A stretch of 64,000 nt of DNA, taken from Anaerovibrio lipolyticus LB2005 (GTDB taxonomy: Bacteria; Bacillota; Negativicutes; Selenomonadales; Selenomonadaceae). The stretch lies in contig NZ_JHYA01000003.1 in assembly GCF_000621545.1 (NCBI RefSeq), forward strand, positions 124,001 through 188,000, in the 5' to 3' direction. The position numbers and the translations under genes were made by a program. Positions 9,651-18,143 of this stretch are shown one piece after another. The notes below the pieces were generated by a model, which had not been told where the DNA came from, ran no database searches, and saw only the letters and a program-made list of their open reading frames with translations. The stretch's first letter is position 1, and each line of letters begins with the position of its first letter.

Positions 9651-9697
9651 AGGGCCACCAGCTTTATGGAAATGCATCCATACAAGTCGGTGGCCTT
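9651..9697. terminator. Bidirectional intrinsic terminator
   Basis: The outer stem GGCCACC (9653-9659) pairs with GGTGGCC (9689-9695), and a nested TATGGA/TCCATA hairpin fills the loop. A run of T follows on the plus strand, and CCCTTTTGTT follows on the minus strand. It can end both the dicarboxylate carrier and the convergent ABC-2 permease. Confidence 0.85.
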
Positions 9698-9760
9698 TTT
9701 TACTTGTCAACATACTTTTTTGTCAGTAACTTACTTTTATTAACCAGTATATTACCCGTA

Positions 9761-10879
9761 TTATTCTGCGATTTCCCCGTAGGCAATCTGCTCTTTATCA
9801 AATTTTCTGGAAAAAAGTATCCAGATAATCGTTATATAAATAAGGAACTGGCCAATGGTTACAGCGCAGTCGAAAAAGCCCGCTCCCCTAAATACGATGT
9901 CACGAATAAATTTAAACTCCCAAGTTAACGGGAATATCTGGTTAATCCAGTGAACCCAATCAGGCATCATAGTCATAGGCACACCATATCCGCCGAAAAT
10001 AAATCCTCCTGGCACAAACAAAATCATTCTGCTGGAAGCCGCCCCTGGATTGGCTGCAGACCAGCCCATAAACACAGAAACCATCCCCAGCATTATTATG
10101 TACAGGGCCTGAACGGCAAAATACAGAATTATATTTCCCGAAAAATTAATATCACCCCAAAAGCGCAGTACCACAAGACCAATAAAATTGGCAATGAGCC
10201 AGCAAGCACAATAAGGCAATATGCGTTCTATAAGGTCATAGGCTGTGCCCAGCTTAAAATGAAGATCAAGCTTCCCCTCCTGCCTTAGCCGTGGCACCAT
10301 GCCCAGGGTGGCAAAGGCAAAAAACATTGAAGAAAAAAATATCAAAAAGCCCGTTACCTCGCCATTACTGGCAGACTCTGCAGGATTAAAAAGAGAGCGG
10401 GAAACCAGCATTGTGCCTCCCCTTATGGTATCACCTGTACCAAGACTTGGATTGTTTAAGTCCGCAATAATCTCATTGAGGGCCTCCCTTACACCGCTTA
10501 AGGCTGAGGAGCTGGTATTATCATAAAATACACCGATGTCGGCCCGCTCCCCATTATAATGATTTTTCTCAAGTCCCTGAGGCAAATACACTACCGCATA
10601 GGCCTTATCACGATACATAAGCTCATTTGGCTCTGCAGGGGTATTTACAACCGCTGTAACAGAAATGAGCTGGGAATTATTAAGATAGTCAATAAGTTCA
10701 TGACTGTAATGGGAATTGTCCAAATCAATAACCGTAATTGGAGTATCCTTGGCGTAATTCAGCCCCAGCATAACACTGAAAATCACCGTTATAACTAAGG
10801 AAACCATTATGGATACCTTTTCATAGGGCATACCATTGCCAGAGAGAAGATGTTTTAATTCGTCCCGAAAAGCCTTCAT
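9761..10879 (-). CDS. ABC-2 type membrane permease
   Basis: A 372-residue protein with the ABC2_membrane_3 layout. One N-terminal transmembrane helix (about 25-45) is followed by a large extracytoplasmic domain (VIDLDNSHYSHELIDYLNNS, then VYLPQGLEKN, VFYDNTSSSAL). Five C-terminal helices follow from about residue 175. Such permeases pair with HlyD-like adaptors (YbhS/YhhJ group) to export small molecules across both membranes. The upstream HlyD gene overlaps it by 4 nt, so the two form one complex. No ATPase gene occurs in the operon. Either an ATPase acts in trans, or this is one of the permease families found without one. Substrate unknown. Confidence 0.85.
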   Translation of the reverse strand: MKAFRDELKHLLSGNGMPYEKVSIMVSLVITVIFSVMLGLNYAKDTPITVIDLDNSHYSHELIDYLNNSQLISVTAVVNTPAEPNELMYRDKAYAVVYLPQGLEKNHYNGERADIGVFYDNTSSSALSGVREALNEIIADLNNPSLGTGDTIRGGTMLVSRSLFNPAESASNGEVTGFLIFFSSMFFAFATLGMVPRLRQEGKLDLHFKLGTAYDLIERILPYCACWLIANFIGLVVLRFWGDINFSGNIILYFAVQALYIIMLGMVSVFMGWSAANPGAASSRMILFVPGGFIFGGYGVPMTMMPDWVHWINQIFPLTWEFKFIRDIVFRGAGFFDCAVTIGQFLIYITIIWILFSRKFDKEQIAYGEIAE

Positions 10880-11973
10880 CTCATCTTCACTCCCATCGTC
10901 ATGCCAGGAAGAATTTCTTCTGTAGGCTCAAGGTAAATACGCATCTGGAAGGATGTTAAATCCGCCTGGCCCTTTTCACGGGTCATACGCAAATCCGCAA
11001 AGCCAGGGGCCTGGGTGAGCAGGCGAATAGTACCCTTAACCTTTTTCTTGCCAGCTACGGAAACGGCTTCAATTTCATCTCCCTCCTTATATTTGTCAAC
11101 CTTTTCCTCGCTTACATAAATGTCAAAATAGTAACGGTTGCTTTCCATAAGGAGTACCGGCGTATTTTGGGCAATCATTTCCCCCTCTTTTGCCAAAATC
11201 TTTATAATCTTGCCATCCTCAGGTGCTCTAAGAGTCAAACGCTCCTTTTTAACCTTTAATTCCTTAAGCTGAACCTCCAACCCTTTCAGCTGCTGGTTCA
11301 ATGCCTCCACATCGTTTAACTTGTTGGCTGCTGTCTGACGCTCCAAAGCAATAGTTGGCAAATTAAGAGAATCTGTATCACCATTATCTGAGGTGCCTGC
11401 CAATAATTTACTTAAAAGCTGTTTTTGCTGAGCCACATTTGCAGTATTTACCTGCAATGAGGTCTGGGCTGCATCCAGATCTGCTTTGGAAATGGCTCCC
11501 ACCTCAAAGAGCTGAACCTTACGGTTATAGTCCAAGGATGCATTGTTATAGTTGGCCTCTGCCGCATCCACCGCAGCTTTCTGCTGGTCAATCTGGCGGA
11601 AGCTCTGCTGTTCGTTGGTGTCCGCCTGGGACATGGCAATATTGACGCCGCCACCTGCCGACTTTATCTGAGACTTCATCTGGGCAATCTGGGCTTCCAA
11701 TTTAGCAATGGACAAATCCACATCAGTGCTGTCAAGCACCATCAGCACATCACCCTTTTTTACTTGGTCAGCCTCTTTGACACACTCCTTTACCATCCTG
11801 CCGCCTACATTTTCAAAGGAGAGTTTAATTTGTTCGGCGGTTAATATTCCTTCTTTTTTCTCAGTGGCCAGTACCAACGCGTCATTACCCGTGTACATTA
11901 AAAGCAGTCCTGTAACCACCATTACCACTGCAAAAATCATACCAAATTTCTTTGCCCTTAATTTCTTATCCAT
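10876..11973 (-). CDS. HlyD/EmrA-type membrane fusion protein
   Basis: A 365-residue periplasmic adaptor. An N-terminal membrane anchor (about 10-30) is followed by a split lipoyl/barrel-sandwich domain (FENVGGRMVKECVKEADQVK and LRAPEDGKIIKILAKEGEMI). A long coiled-coil hairpin (about 80-235, rich in Gln, Ala and Lys) lies between the halves, and a beta-barrel follows. It should bridge the inner-membrane permease to an outer-membrane channel, supporting a diderm envelope. GGAGG lies 7 nt before the ATG. The stop codon overlaps the permease start. Its leader carries a strong attenuator-like hairpin (12001-12105). Confidence 0.9.
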   Translation of the reverse strand: MDKKLRAKKFGMIFAVVMVVTGLLLMYTGNDALVLATEKKEGILTAEQIKLSFENVGGRMVKECVKEADQVKKGDVLMVLDSTDVDLSIAKLEAQIAQMKSQIKSAGGGVNIAMSQADTNEQQSFRQIDQQKAAVDAAEANYNNASLDYNRKVQLFEVGAISKADLDAAQTSLQVNTANVAQQKQLLSKLLAGTSDNGDTDSLNLPTIALERQTAANKLNDVEALNQQLKGLEVQLKELKVKKERLTLRAPEDGKIIKILAKEGEMIAQNTPVLLMESNRYYFDIYVSEEKVDKYKEGDEIEAVSVAGKKKVKGTIRLLTQAPGFADLRMTREKGQADLTSFQMRIYLEPTEEILPGMTMGVKMR

Positions 11974-12000
11974 TTCTTACCTCCATCATTTTATGCAAAC

Positions 12001-12105
12001 AAAAAACGACCAATACATAACCGATGGTGACTACAATTTCCGTCCCTGCAGTCTCCTGGCATGTATTAGCCGTTGTCATTTCCCATAATGGGCGACGCCT
12101 AAAGC
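12001..12105 (-). promoter_or_regulatory. Attenuator-like structured leader of the HlyD operon
   Basis: On the minus strand a 12-bp stem (12061-12072 with 12007-12018) closes a loop of about 42 nt and is followed directly by six T residues. This is a complete intrinsic terminator placed between promoter and start codon. The loop contains a second possible 7-bp stem (GACTGCA with TGTAGTC), and a CCCATTATGGG hairpin lies just 5'. This suggests conditional termination controlling the efflux operon. No known riboswitch class is recognised. Confidence 0.5.
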
Positions 12106-12186
12106 ACTATATAGATTTATTTCTTGGTTATCTTACGATAATTTTTAAAAATAGTCAAGAATTTTTGTAGTTTGATAAAATTAACT

Positions 12187-12217
12187 ATTCAGATGGAGTT
12201 TAAAACTCCGCCTGAAT
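12187..12217. repeat. 31-bp interrupted palindrome between divergent genes
   Basis: Arms ATTCAG (12187-12192) and CTGAAT (12212-12217) flank the perfect 15-bp palindrome centred at 12202 (GGAGTTT-A-AAACTCC). It lies between the HlyD leader and the Fic promoter, so it could be an operator or a weak bidirectional terminator. Confidence 0.45.
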
Positions 12218-12339
12218 AAGTCTTTATTTTATCGGCAAGATAACTCCATAATATACAATATAAAACGCAATATATTTTGCCGTTTTATGATATAATTGAA
12301 ATGAAACATGGAAAAGTATATATGGGGAGGGGAGAAACG

Positions 12340-13239
12340 ATGAAATACATAAATGTCAGCGAGGCGGCTTCCAATTGGAAGGTATCGGAGAGAAGTGCAA
12401 GAAATTATTGCGCCACTGGCAAAGTGAGAGGCGCAGTATTGGATGGTAAAACCTGGAAAATACCTGATGATGCCCCTAAACCTCCTAGAAAACCACGGGC
12501 AGGCAAGATATCCGACGATTTGCTGACCAGACTACAACAGGAAAAAGAGGCTGGAATAAAGGGCGGTATCTATCACAAGGTCCAGATAGAATTAACCTAT
12601 AATTCCAACCACATTGAGGGCAACAGCCTCACCCATGACCAAACCAGATTTATTTTTGAGACCAATACTATCGGTGTAGACAATGATGCGGTTAAAGTGG
12701 ACGATATAGTTGAAACGGCCAATCACTTTAGTTGTATCAATATGATAATCGATGCCGCCAAATACAAGCTAAGTGAATCCTTTATAAAGCAGCTCCATTT
12801 ATGCTTAAAATCGGGAACCTCTGACAGCCGAAAATCATGGTTTGTTGTTGGAGATTATAAAAGAATGCCAAACGAAGTAGGTGGTCTTGCCACCACTGCC
12901 CCGGAAAATGTGTCATTCGAAATAAAACAATTACTAAAAAAATATAATTTGGAGAAAGTGAAATCCTTTGAGGATATCGTGGCATTTCATCATCATTTTG
13001 AAATAATTCACCCATTTCAGGATGGCAACGGGCGTATAGGCAGACTGATAATGTTCAAGGAATGCTTAAGAAACGGCATTACACCATTTATTATCAGTGA
13101 TGATTTAAAGGGGTATTATTATCGCGGATTAAAGGAATGGATAAAGGAACCAGGCTATTTGTTGGACACCTGCCGAACGGCCCAGGACAGATTTAAGGTT
13201 TGGTTGGACTATTTCAAAATAAAAAAATACAAAACATAA
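12340..13239 (+). CDS. Fic-domain protein with N-terminal helix-turn-helix
   Basis: A 299-residue protein. The N-terminus (MKYINVSEAASNWKVSERSA) is a MerR/excisionase-like DNA-binding helix-turn-helix. The centre holds a class II inhibitory helix motif SNHIEGN, and the Fic core motif HPFQDGNGRIGR appears near residue 225. Fic enzymes transfer AMP or related groups to hydroxyl side chains of target proteins. The inhibitory glutamate blocks ATP positioning until displaced. All catalytic residues (His, Asp/Glu, Asn, two Arg) are present. The start is set at 12340 by the GGGGAGGGGAG site. A TATAAT lies at 12291-12296. The target is unknown. Confidence 0.9.
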   Translation: MKYINVSEAASNWKVSERSARNYCATGKVRGAVLDGKTWKIPDDAPKPPRKPRAGKISDDLLTRLQQEKEAGIKGGIYHKVQIELTYNSNHIEGNSLTHDQTRFIFETNTIGVDNDAVKVDDIVETANHFSCINMIIDAAKYKLSESFIKQLHLCLKSGTSDSRKSWFVVGDYKRMPNEVGGLATTAPENVSFEIKQLLKKYNLEKVKSFEDIVAFHHHFEIIHPFQDGNGRIGRLIMFKECLRNGITPFIISDDLKGYYYRGLKEWIKEPGYLLDTCRTAQDRFKVWLDYFKIKKYKT

Positions 13240-13439
13240 AGCGCTATTATCCACTCCACTGTTGCTACAGCAACAACCCTACAGAACGGATAATAACGCT
13301 TCTTCACACAATCCCCGGAGAGATTGACAAGCTCAATATAAATTTGTTTGTCATTATATAACAGTTTATAGTTCCTTCGGCGGGCTTCATTACTAATCCC
13401 TTTGTTACGGTTTAAAATTTCCCGTAATTTGCTTTTCAT
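13209..13439 (-). CDS. Doubtful small protein with C-terminal membrane segment
   Basis: A possible 76-residue product, basic at the N-terminus and ending in one hydrophobic stretch (VEWIIALYVLYFFILK). It overlaps the end of the Fic gene on the other strand, has no clear ribosome site, and its 3' half is made of a nested inverted repeat (13239-13301). It may not be a gene. Confidence 0.25.
   Translation of the reverse strand: MKSKLREILNRNKGISNEARRRNYKLLYNDKQIYIELVNLSGDCVKKRYYPFCRVVAVATVEWIIALYVLYFFILK
13239..13301. repeat. Nested inverted repeat after the Fic gene
   Basis: Outer arms 13239-13252 and 13288-13301 match at 13 of 14 positions. The interior holds GTTGCT/AGCAAC (13261-13274). No T-run follows on the plus strand, so it is not a classic terminator. 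It could be a transcript-stabilising or convergent-termination structure. Confidence 0.5.
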
Positions 13440-13477
13440 TTTTTTAGTGTTATTAGTTATGCAATAATAACGGAAAA

Positions 13478-14083
13478 TTAAATTTCCCCTTCATCCATGA
13501 TTCCCAGCTTCCTTTTCCAATAACGGGAATATATGGCCCCCAAAGGATTATGGGAAAGAAGACGATCCTTTACCACCAATGCCGTGACAGGCCCCGGGCA
13601 GGAGCCATTGAAAATAGCGTCATGGCCCACGCAAAGACCGCAGGAAATGAACAGCTCTGTACCCTTTTCCGCCAATATCTTGGCCTGAAATTTCGGATTG
13701 CACATGGCCTCATGGTCCAGCTCCGGCTTAACCTGCTTTAATCCAAGATTTTTCTTGTTAAAGCTGCAATTTTTACAGCAAACACTATAAAACTCAAAGC
13801 CTTCATTTTTAAAGAACTTGGCAATATATCTGGCCTCAGAATTTAAGCCAATACAAAAAGCCATTCCCAGCTTCTTATATCCCATGGTCTTAGCAAATTC
13901 CGCTGTTTCCTGCAAGCGGGTAATATTACTGTAGAAGGTGCCCTCCACATAGGCCGCCGCCTGCATTATTTTCTTTTCCTCATCACTGTAAGCGGATAAA
14001 ATCTCCTGATCAGTGTAACCAGTGCAGTTTACCCCCTTTGTGTAGCAGGCATGGGAAGGACAATTGGCACAATCTGCTTTCAT
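13478..14083 (-). CDS. DUF1847 domain protein, cysteine-rich
   Basis: A 201-residue protein of the DUF1847 family. Cysteine clusters occur at the N-terminus (CANCPSHAC), the middle (VCCKNCSFN) and the C-terminal half (ISCGLCVGHDAIFNGSCPGP). The spacing suggests an iron-sulfur or other metal site. The family has no assigned reaction. It sits 17 nt downstream of a C_GCAxxG_C_C redox protein, also cysteine-rich, and the two are probably co-transcribed. A role in anaerobic redox chemistry is only inferred. The start ATG at 14083 is preceded by GGAGGGAT. Confidence 0.85.
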   Translation of the reverse strand: MKADCANCPSHACYTKGVNCTGYTDQEILSAYSDEEKKIMQAAAYVEGTFYSNITRLQETAEFAKTMGYKKLGMAFCIGLNSEARYIAKFFKNEGFEFYSVCCKNCSFNKKNLGLKQVKPELDHEAMCNPKFQAKILAEKGTELFISCGLCVGHDAIFNGSCPGPVTALVVKDRLLSHNPLGAIYSRYWKRKLGIMDEGEI

Positions 14084-14100
14084 AAAGAAATCCCTCCGGA

Positions 14101-14487
14101 TTAAATGTATTTTTCAACCAGCTCAATTACTTCCTTAATGAGAGCATCACAATGAGCCTTCTTCTCGATTCCCTTTTCCTTGCTGATTCGCAGGAGGTCT
14201 CCGCAGTCCAGCACATCATCATGGTTGGCCTTGATGGCATTATGATATTCATTGAGAATTTTCACATCATTTACCCCATGCATTCCCAGCACCATTAGTC
14301 CAGCCGTAACGGCACCACATACGGAGGCCCGCTTCATTCCGCCTCCAAAATTAAATCCAAGATTGAACGCCTGCTCCTTGGTAAGTCCCATTTCCTCTGC
14401 AAAAGGAATCAATACGGACTGGGCACAATTATAATGCAGGCTGGTATCATCCCGCAGGACCTGGGCTGCTTCTGTGTATCTGCTCAT
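14101..14487 (-). CDS. C_GCAxxG_C_C family putative redox protein
   Basis: A 128-residue protein. It shows the family signature: NCAQSVLIPFAEEMG, then FGGGMKRASVCGAVTAGLMVLG, and later cysteines in LDCGDLL and AHCDALI. The family is predicted to bind a redox cofactor or cluster and often accompanies oxidoreductases. The start at 14487 is chosen because AAGGAG lies 9 nt upstream; the alternative upstream start lacks a site. It is probably co-transcribed with the DUF1847 gene. Confidence 0.85.
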   Translation of the reverse strand: MSRYTEAAQVLRDDTSLHYNCAQSVLIPFAEEMGLTKEQAFNLGFNFGGGMKRASVCGAVTAGLMVLGMHGVNDVKILNEYHNAIKANHDDVLDCGDLLRISKEKGIEKKAHCDALIKEVIELVEKYI

Positions 14488-14600
14488 TAGTAACACTCCT
14501 TAAAATAAACACTATGATCCATTACAGCAAAAATGTTCCGCAATACATCAGTATTATACCGCAATATATCATTTTTTTACAAAGATGTCATATAGATGAA

Positions 14601-15410
14601 TTATATACTATACTCCGCTCCGGAATACATCTGTGACACCTTATCTCCCAAAACTTTCTGCAAAATAGGATAGGCTTCATCACCGGTGCAATGCCCCGTT
14701 ATAACCCTCTGAATTCCTGTAGCTTCAACGCGTTTTGCGAAGGCCTCCACCTCCTCAGGGGATGTTTTGTATAAATGGAAGCCGCCAATTATGGCATATA
14801 TTAGAGCATCATTATACTGCTTTTGAACTTCATTGATAATATTATCTGCGCCGCCATGGGAGCAGCTGTTAAATATGACAAGACCTTTTTCAGTTTCAAA
14901 AACCAGACTTTGTTCATGGGCAAATAGCTCAGGAAAAAACAAATCATTTTCCATGGTAAACATTTTCGCCTTTTTACCAGGCTCTGTCATATCAAATAAG
15001 TGCGGCACCAAAGTTACACCCTTACAGATTTCATAGATGCCATCAACATATTTTATTCTGGATTTGAACTTTTCCAGCCATCCCTTGTGGATACCGATAT
15101 ATTCCATTCCCTCTTCCTTTTGGGAGTAACAATTTTCCTTGCAGGAGCTCCTTAGCAGCATGGATGCCTTTTGGTTTTCCTCGAAAAATTCTCCCATGCC
15201 ATCTGAATGGTCATAATGGGCATGGGATAATACTGCCACATCCACCTTGGATAGGTCCACTCCTGCCACCTTTGCATTATTGGAAAATCCCTCCGAGGCT
15301 CCGGTATCCAACAAAATTTTCTTATCTTCATATTCAATATAAATTGAAAGGCCCCACTCATTTAAATAATTTACCGCTGGCAGATTGTCCATTAACACCT
15401 TAATTTTCAT
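14601..15410 (-). CDS. MBL-fold metallo-hydrolase
   Basis: A 269-residue metallo-beta-lactamase-fold protein of the 7,8-dihydropterin-6-methyl-4-(beta-D-ribofuranosyl)aminobenzene 5'-phosphate synthase-like group (COG1237). It has LLDTGAS near the N-terminus and the metal motif SHAHYDHSDG. FNSCSHGG and VITGHCTGDEA supply further histidine ligands. Two divalent metals, probably zinc, are expected. Its substrate is unknown. The start at 15410 (MKIKVLMDNL) gives the usual family N-terminus; the ribosome site is weak. Confidence 0.8.
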   Translation of the reverse strand: MKIKVLMDNLPAVNYLNEWGLSIYIEYEDKKILLDTGASEGFSNNAKVAGVDLSKVDVAVLSHAHYDHSDGMGEFFEENQKASMLLRSSCKENCYSQKEEGMEYIGIHKGWLEKFKSRIKYVDGIYEICKGVTLVPHLFDMTEPGKKAKMFTMENDLFFPELFAHEQSLVFETEKGLVIFNSCSHGGADNIINEVQKQYNDALIYAIIGGFHLYKTSPEEVEAFAKRVEATGIQRVITGHCTGDEAYPILQKVLGDKVSQMYSGAEYSI

Positions 15411-15712
15411 ATATACACTTCTTTCTTCGCGCCACTCTTTCCATAATAATACATTCCTGTCCTTCGACAATCATATTGACAGTCGTATAAATATAGTTAT
15501 ATTATACCGCCATTGTTCAATTATTCCTAAAAATATATCTTTATATTAGTTGGCCATTTTTCCAACCAGCTCATCCTTCCCCCCCGTGAATTCTGATGAT
15601 AAAATGCAGCTAAAGATAACTTAGGATATAATATTTACACCATGATGCATATATGATAAAATTAAAACAAAGAAAACCAAGAAATCAAAGAATTTTGTAA
15701 GGAGATGAAATC

Positions 15713-16063
15713 ATGTCAACTATACCTTATGACAGAAAGATAGTAAGTATATCCTCTAAACGACAGATTACAATTCCCCAAAAATACTTTAAAATGCTTG
15801 GTTTTGAGAGCGAAGCAGAATGTATTTTGAGAGGAAATGAGCTGGTAATAAAACCTGTACAAATACTTTCAGATAGTGAATTTTCTGAGCAAATTTTAGC
15901 TGAGTTAATAGAGGCAGGATTATCCGGAAACGAATTGCTGGAAGCATTTAAGGCAAAACAGGCGGATGTTAAATACGCCGTTAAAAATATGATAGCTGAG
16001 GCTAAAAAGGTTGCAGAGGGTAAAGCAGAATACGCAACTATGGATGATGTTTTCAAGGAGTAA
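15713..16063 (+). CDS. AbrB/MazE/SpoVT-type antitoxin
   Basis: A 116-residue protein. The N-terminal swapped-hairpin DNA-binding domain reads VSISSKRQITIPQKYFKMLG, typical of AbrB/MazE-like repressors. The acidic C-terminal half would bind and neutralise a toxin. AAGGAG lies 6 nt before the ATG. The next ORF begins 3 nt after the stop and encodes a RelE/ParE-like toxin broken by a frameshift, so the antitoxin appears to have lost its partner. It normally also autoregulates the operon. Confidence 0.85.
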   Translation: MSTIPYDRKIVSISSKRQITIPQKYFKMLGFESEAECILRGNELVIKPVQILSDSEFSEQILAELIEAGLSGNELLEAFKAKQADVKYAVKNMIAEAKKVAEGKAEYATMDDVFKE

Positions 16064-16066
16064 AAT

Positions 16067-16374
16067 ATGGCTGAAATCAGATTCCTACCTCCCGCAGCAA
16101 AGTTCTTTAAAAAGATTAAGGATAAAAAACTAAAGAAAATTTTTGAATCAACTATCAAATTAATAGCTGATGATCCTACGATTGGTGAAGCAAAATCGGA
16201 GATTTAGCGGGTATTTATTGCTATGATGTGTATTACGCACGAACAAATTATGAAATAGCATATACCATAGATGTAAATAAGTCCGGTGATATTGTAGTAA
16301 TCATAATGTCTGGAACCAGAGAAAACTTCTATGAGCAACTTAAGAATTACATAAGGTCAAATTATAAGCATTAG
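16067..16374 (+). pseudogene. RelE/ParE-type toxin, frameshifted
   Basis: The first 46 codons (MAEIRFLPPAAKFFKKIKDK and onward) read as the N-terminus of a RelE/ParE mRNA interferase or gyrase toxin, then meet a stop at 16205. The same family continues in another frame as DLAGIYCYDVYY, YEIAYTIDV and VIIMSGTRENFYEQLKNYI to the stop at 16372. Loss of one base near 16192-16200 would explain it. Intact relatives are about 100 residues. The toxin is therefore probably inactive unless the sequence has an error here. Confidence 0.8.
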
Positions 16375-16396
16375 GAAGCACATAATAAAACATCCG

Positions 16397-16439
16397 AAAA
16401 GGCCCTAGCCATCCCAAAAATAAGATGGTTAGGGCCCTT
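16397..16439 (-). terminator. Terminator next to attachment repeat R1
   Basis: On the minus strand GGGCCCTAACCATC pairs with GATGGCTAGGGCC and is followed by TTTTCGG. It lies just 3' of the ssrA-end repeat, in the position held by the tmRNA terminator at the intact locus. Confidence 0.8.
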
Positions 16440-16680
16440 ATAATATGGCCAAAGTTTTCGACTTCAACCGAATATCTGGTGGAGATGAATCATACATCAC
16501 CCTTGGTACTCCATAGTAAACAACATCATCTCCAAATATTTGCCAGTGTCGGAATGTGCCAATCCTCAACATTTGCTCTTATCTTATCACACTTTTCTGG
16601 CACTCACTAGCTTAGGTGTTTAGCTTTGCAACCCTTCCTCGGAAGAAGCAAACCTCACTTCTACCCATAGAGTCACCAAA
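16397..16680 (-). repeat. Attachment repeat R1 (ssrA 3'-end copy plus element end)
   Basis: The 12-bp sequence TGGTGGAGATGA (16477-16488), the complement of the tmRNA 3' end, is flanked on the left by a terminator and on the right by about 190 bp shared with copies R3 and R4. The inverted match TCATCTCC lies at 16526-16533. Homology stops near 16650, where the AIM24-like gene begins. This is the outermost boundary of the island. Confidence 0.75.
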
Positions 16681-16690
16681 CAGGAGAAAT

Positions 16691-17689
16691 TTAGTCATCC
16701 AGGAAATTATTAATCAATTTCAATGCAGATCCTGCTTTTGAAGCTGCTTGTGAATTTGGATTTGCATTTGAAGATGATGTATTATCTATTGCTTTTTGTT
16801 CACCTAATTCATCAATAGGTGCTACAAGGATTTTACCTGTACCTCGATATACATTAACTACCCCTTCGCCAGTTGCCATACTGCTAATAAACGACTTATT
16901 GACTTTTTCTACAGTAAAGTCCAAATTGCCAGACCAAGCAACAGCATATGGACCATCAATTCTTGCTGTACTATTCTCAAGCGTAATTTCCATCAATTCA
17001 TCATATGGTACGGAAGATTCCAATACGGCAACTCCATCACCAACTAATTTAGTATTAAATAATCCCTCTCCGCCTAGAATTGCCGAAGAAAAATTGGCTC
17101 TAGACTGCATATCAATATTAATATCACCAGAACTTGCAAGATACATACCATCATCCACAACTATTCCGCCATCCCAGTCTTTAGGATTAACTAAAATAAT
17201 ATGCTTATACGTTGGTTCAAGAATTAATGTACCGCTACCCGAATACAGTGGTTTCACAGCTGACTCGTTATTTACGACACTCTTAACCATTTTCCCCAAA
17301 AAATCTCCTGCACTCTTTACATCTGATTTAACAGAAATATTACCTATCATCATCTGCATAGCACCAGCTTGCAGTCTATATGAATCATCTTTTAATTCAA
17401 TCCAGACTTGACGTTTGCGTATATTCATTTCAGATGCATAATACGCAAACATAGCTGAAAGTGGATTTGTTGATAAATCTTTTTTGTATTCATATACCTT
17501 TACTGCGCCTAACTCAGATACACAACATCTATTTGTTCCTTCCTCTTGCTTTACGGTAAAAGAACCATTATACATAGTGCCATTTTCTACCTGCCCAGTA
17601 TTTGATGTTGTTGAACCAAGTTGTGTGCCACAACTAGTACAAAATCTAGACCCATCCGGCAATTTTTGTCCACAATTAGTGCAAAACAT
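16691..17689 (-). CDS. Zinc-ribbon plus AIM24-family protein
   Basis: A 332-residue protein. An N-terminal zinc ribbon (CTNCGQKLPDGSRFCTSC, residues 3-20) is followed by a linker. From about residue 130 an AIM24/TraT-like beta-helix domain follows (PLYSGSGTLILEPTYKHIIL, DDGMYLASSGDINID, GEGLFNTKLVGDGVAVLESS). The AIM24 family is widespread but without a defined biochemical role in bacteria. GGGGGGAATAGT precedes the ATG. It is the main cargo of unit E1 and lies between the head (R1) and a detached tail (17801-17874) of the element-end repeat. Confidence 0.85.
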   Translation of the reverse strand: MFCTNCGQKLPDGSRFCTSCGTQLGSTTSNTGQVENGTMYNGSFTVKQEEGTNRCCVSELGAVKVYEYKKDLSTNPLSAMFAYYASEMNIRKRQVWIELKDDSYRLQAGAMQMMIGNISVKSDVKSAGDFLGKMVKSVVNNESAVKPLYSGSGTLILEPTYKHIILVNPKDWDGGIVVDDGMYLASSGDINIDMQSRANFSSAILGGEGLFNTKLVGDGVAVLESSVPYDELMEITLENSTARIDGPYAVAWSGNLDFTVEKVNKSFISSMATGEGVVNVYRGTGKILVAPIDELGEQKAIDNTSSSNANPNSQAASKAGSALKLINNFLDD

Positions 17690-17800
17690 ACTATTCCCCC
17701 CATAAATAAAGTCACATAAAAATATTTACCCATGACCATCTTACAATATTTATTTAACAATTACAATTTTTGCCCCATTGACTCACTGATTATTTTTTTC

Positions 17801-17874
17801 GAGAACTTCATCGAGAACTGCACATTTCCTTATTTCAAGTAGCTCAATAGCAAATTTGACCCACTTGACCCACC
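17801..17874 (-). repeat. Detached tail of the element-end repeat (copy T1)
   Basis: The segment starts with two GAGAAC hexamers (GAGAACTTCATCGAGAAC) and ends with GACCCACTTGACCCAC. It is nearly identical to the tail of R4 (26446-26515). It lies upstream of the AIM24-like gene on the minus strand. The rest of the 17690-18247 gap holds a gene remnant and a terminator. Confidence 0.7.
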
Positions 17875-18000
17875 AGATATGAGCAGTAGATAGACATTTT
17901 TTCTTACAGCAAACATATCATATCTAATGTATGGCTGCTTGAACTCTTTTTATTTTGTCCAATTTAGTAGCCTCATTTTAAAAAAAATATACTTTTTCAA

Positions 18001-18139
18001 AAATCGAGCAGGAATGTCTCTCCCCCCACAGAATTGTATCCATATATACACATTCACTGACATTAGGGGTTATTGTTTTTCCATTAGCAATAATCAAATT
18101 TGTTCTCGCATCCATATAAGTAACCGCTCCTACGTTATA
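18001..18139 (-). pseudogene. Remnant of an unidentified coding sequence
   Basis: On the minus strand a 45-codon stretch (MDARTNLIIANGKTITPNVS and onward) starts after AGGAGCGG. It ends in AT-rich sequence. The residues look protein-like but no family is recognised. It lies just behind the terminator of the 18248-18490 gene and is probably a truncated leftover. Confidence 0.3.
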
Positions 18140-18143
18140 AAAT

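Noticed and set aside
12001-12105. Cyclic-di-GMP, fluoride or THF riboswitch before hlyD
   Set aside because: The conserved core nucleotides of these classes are not present in the right order.
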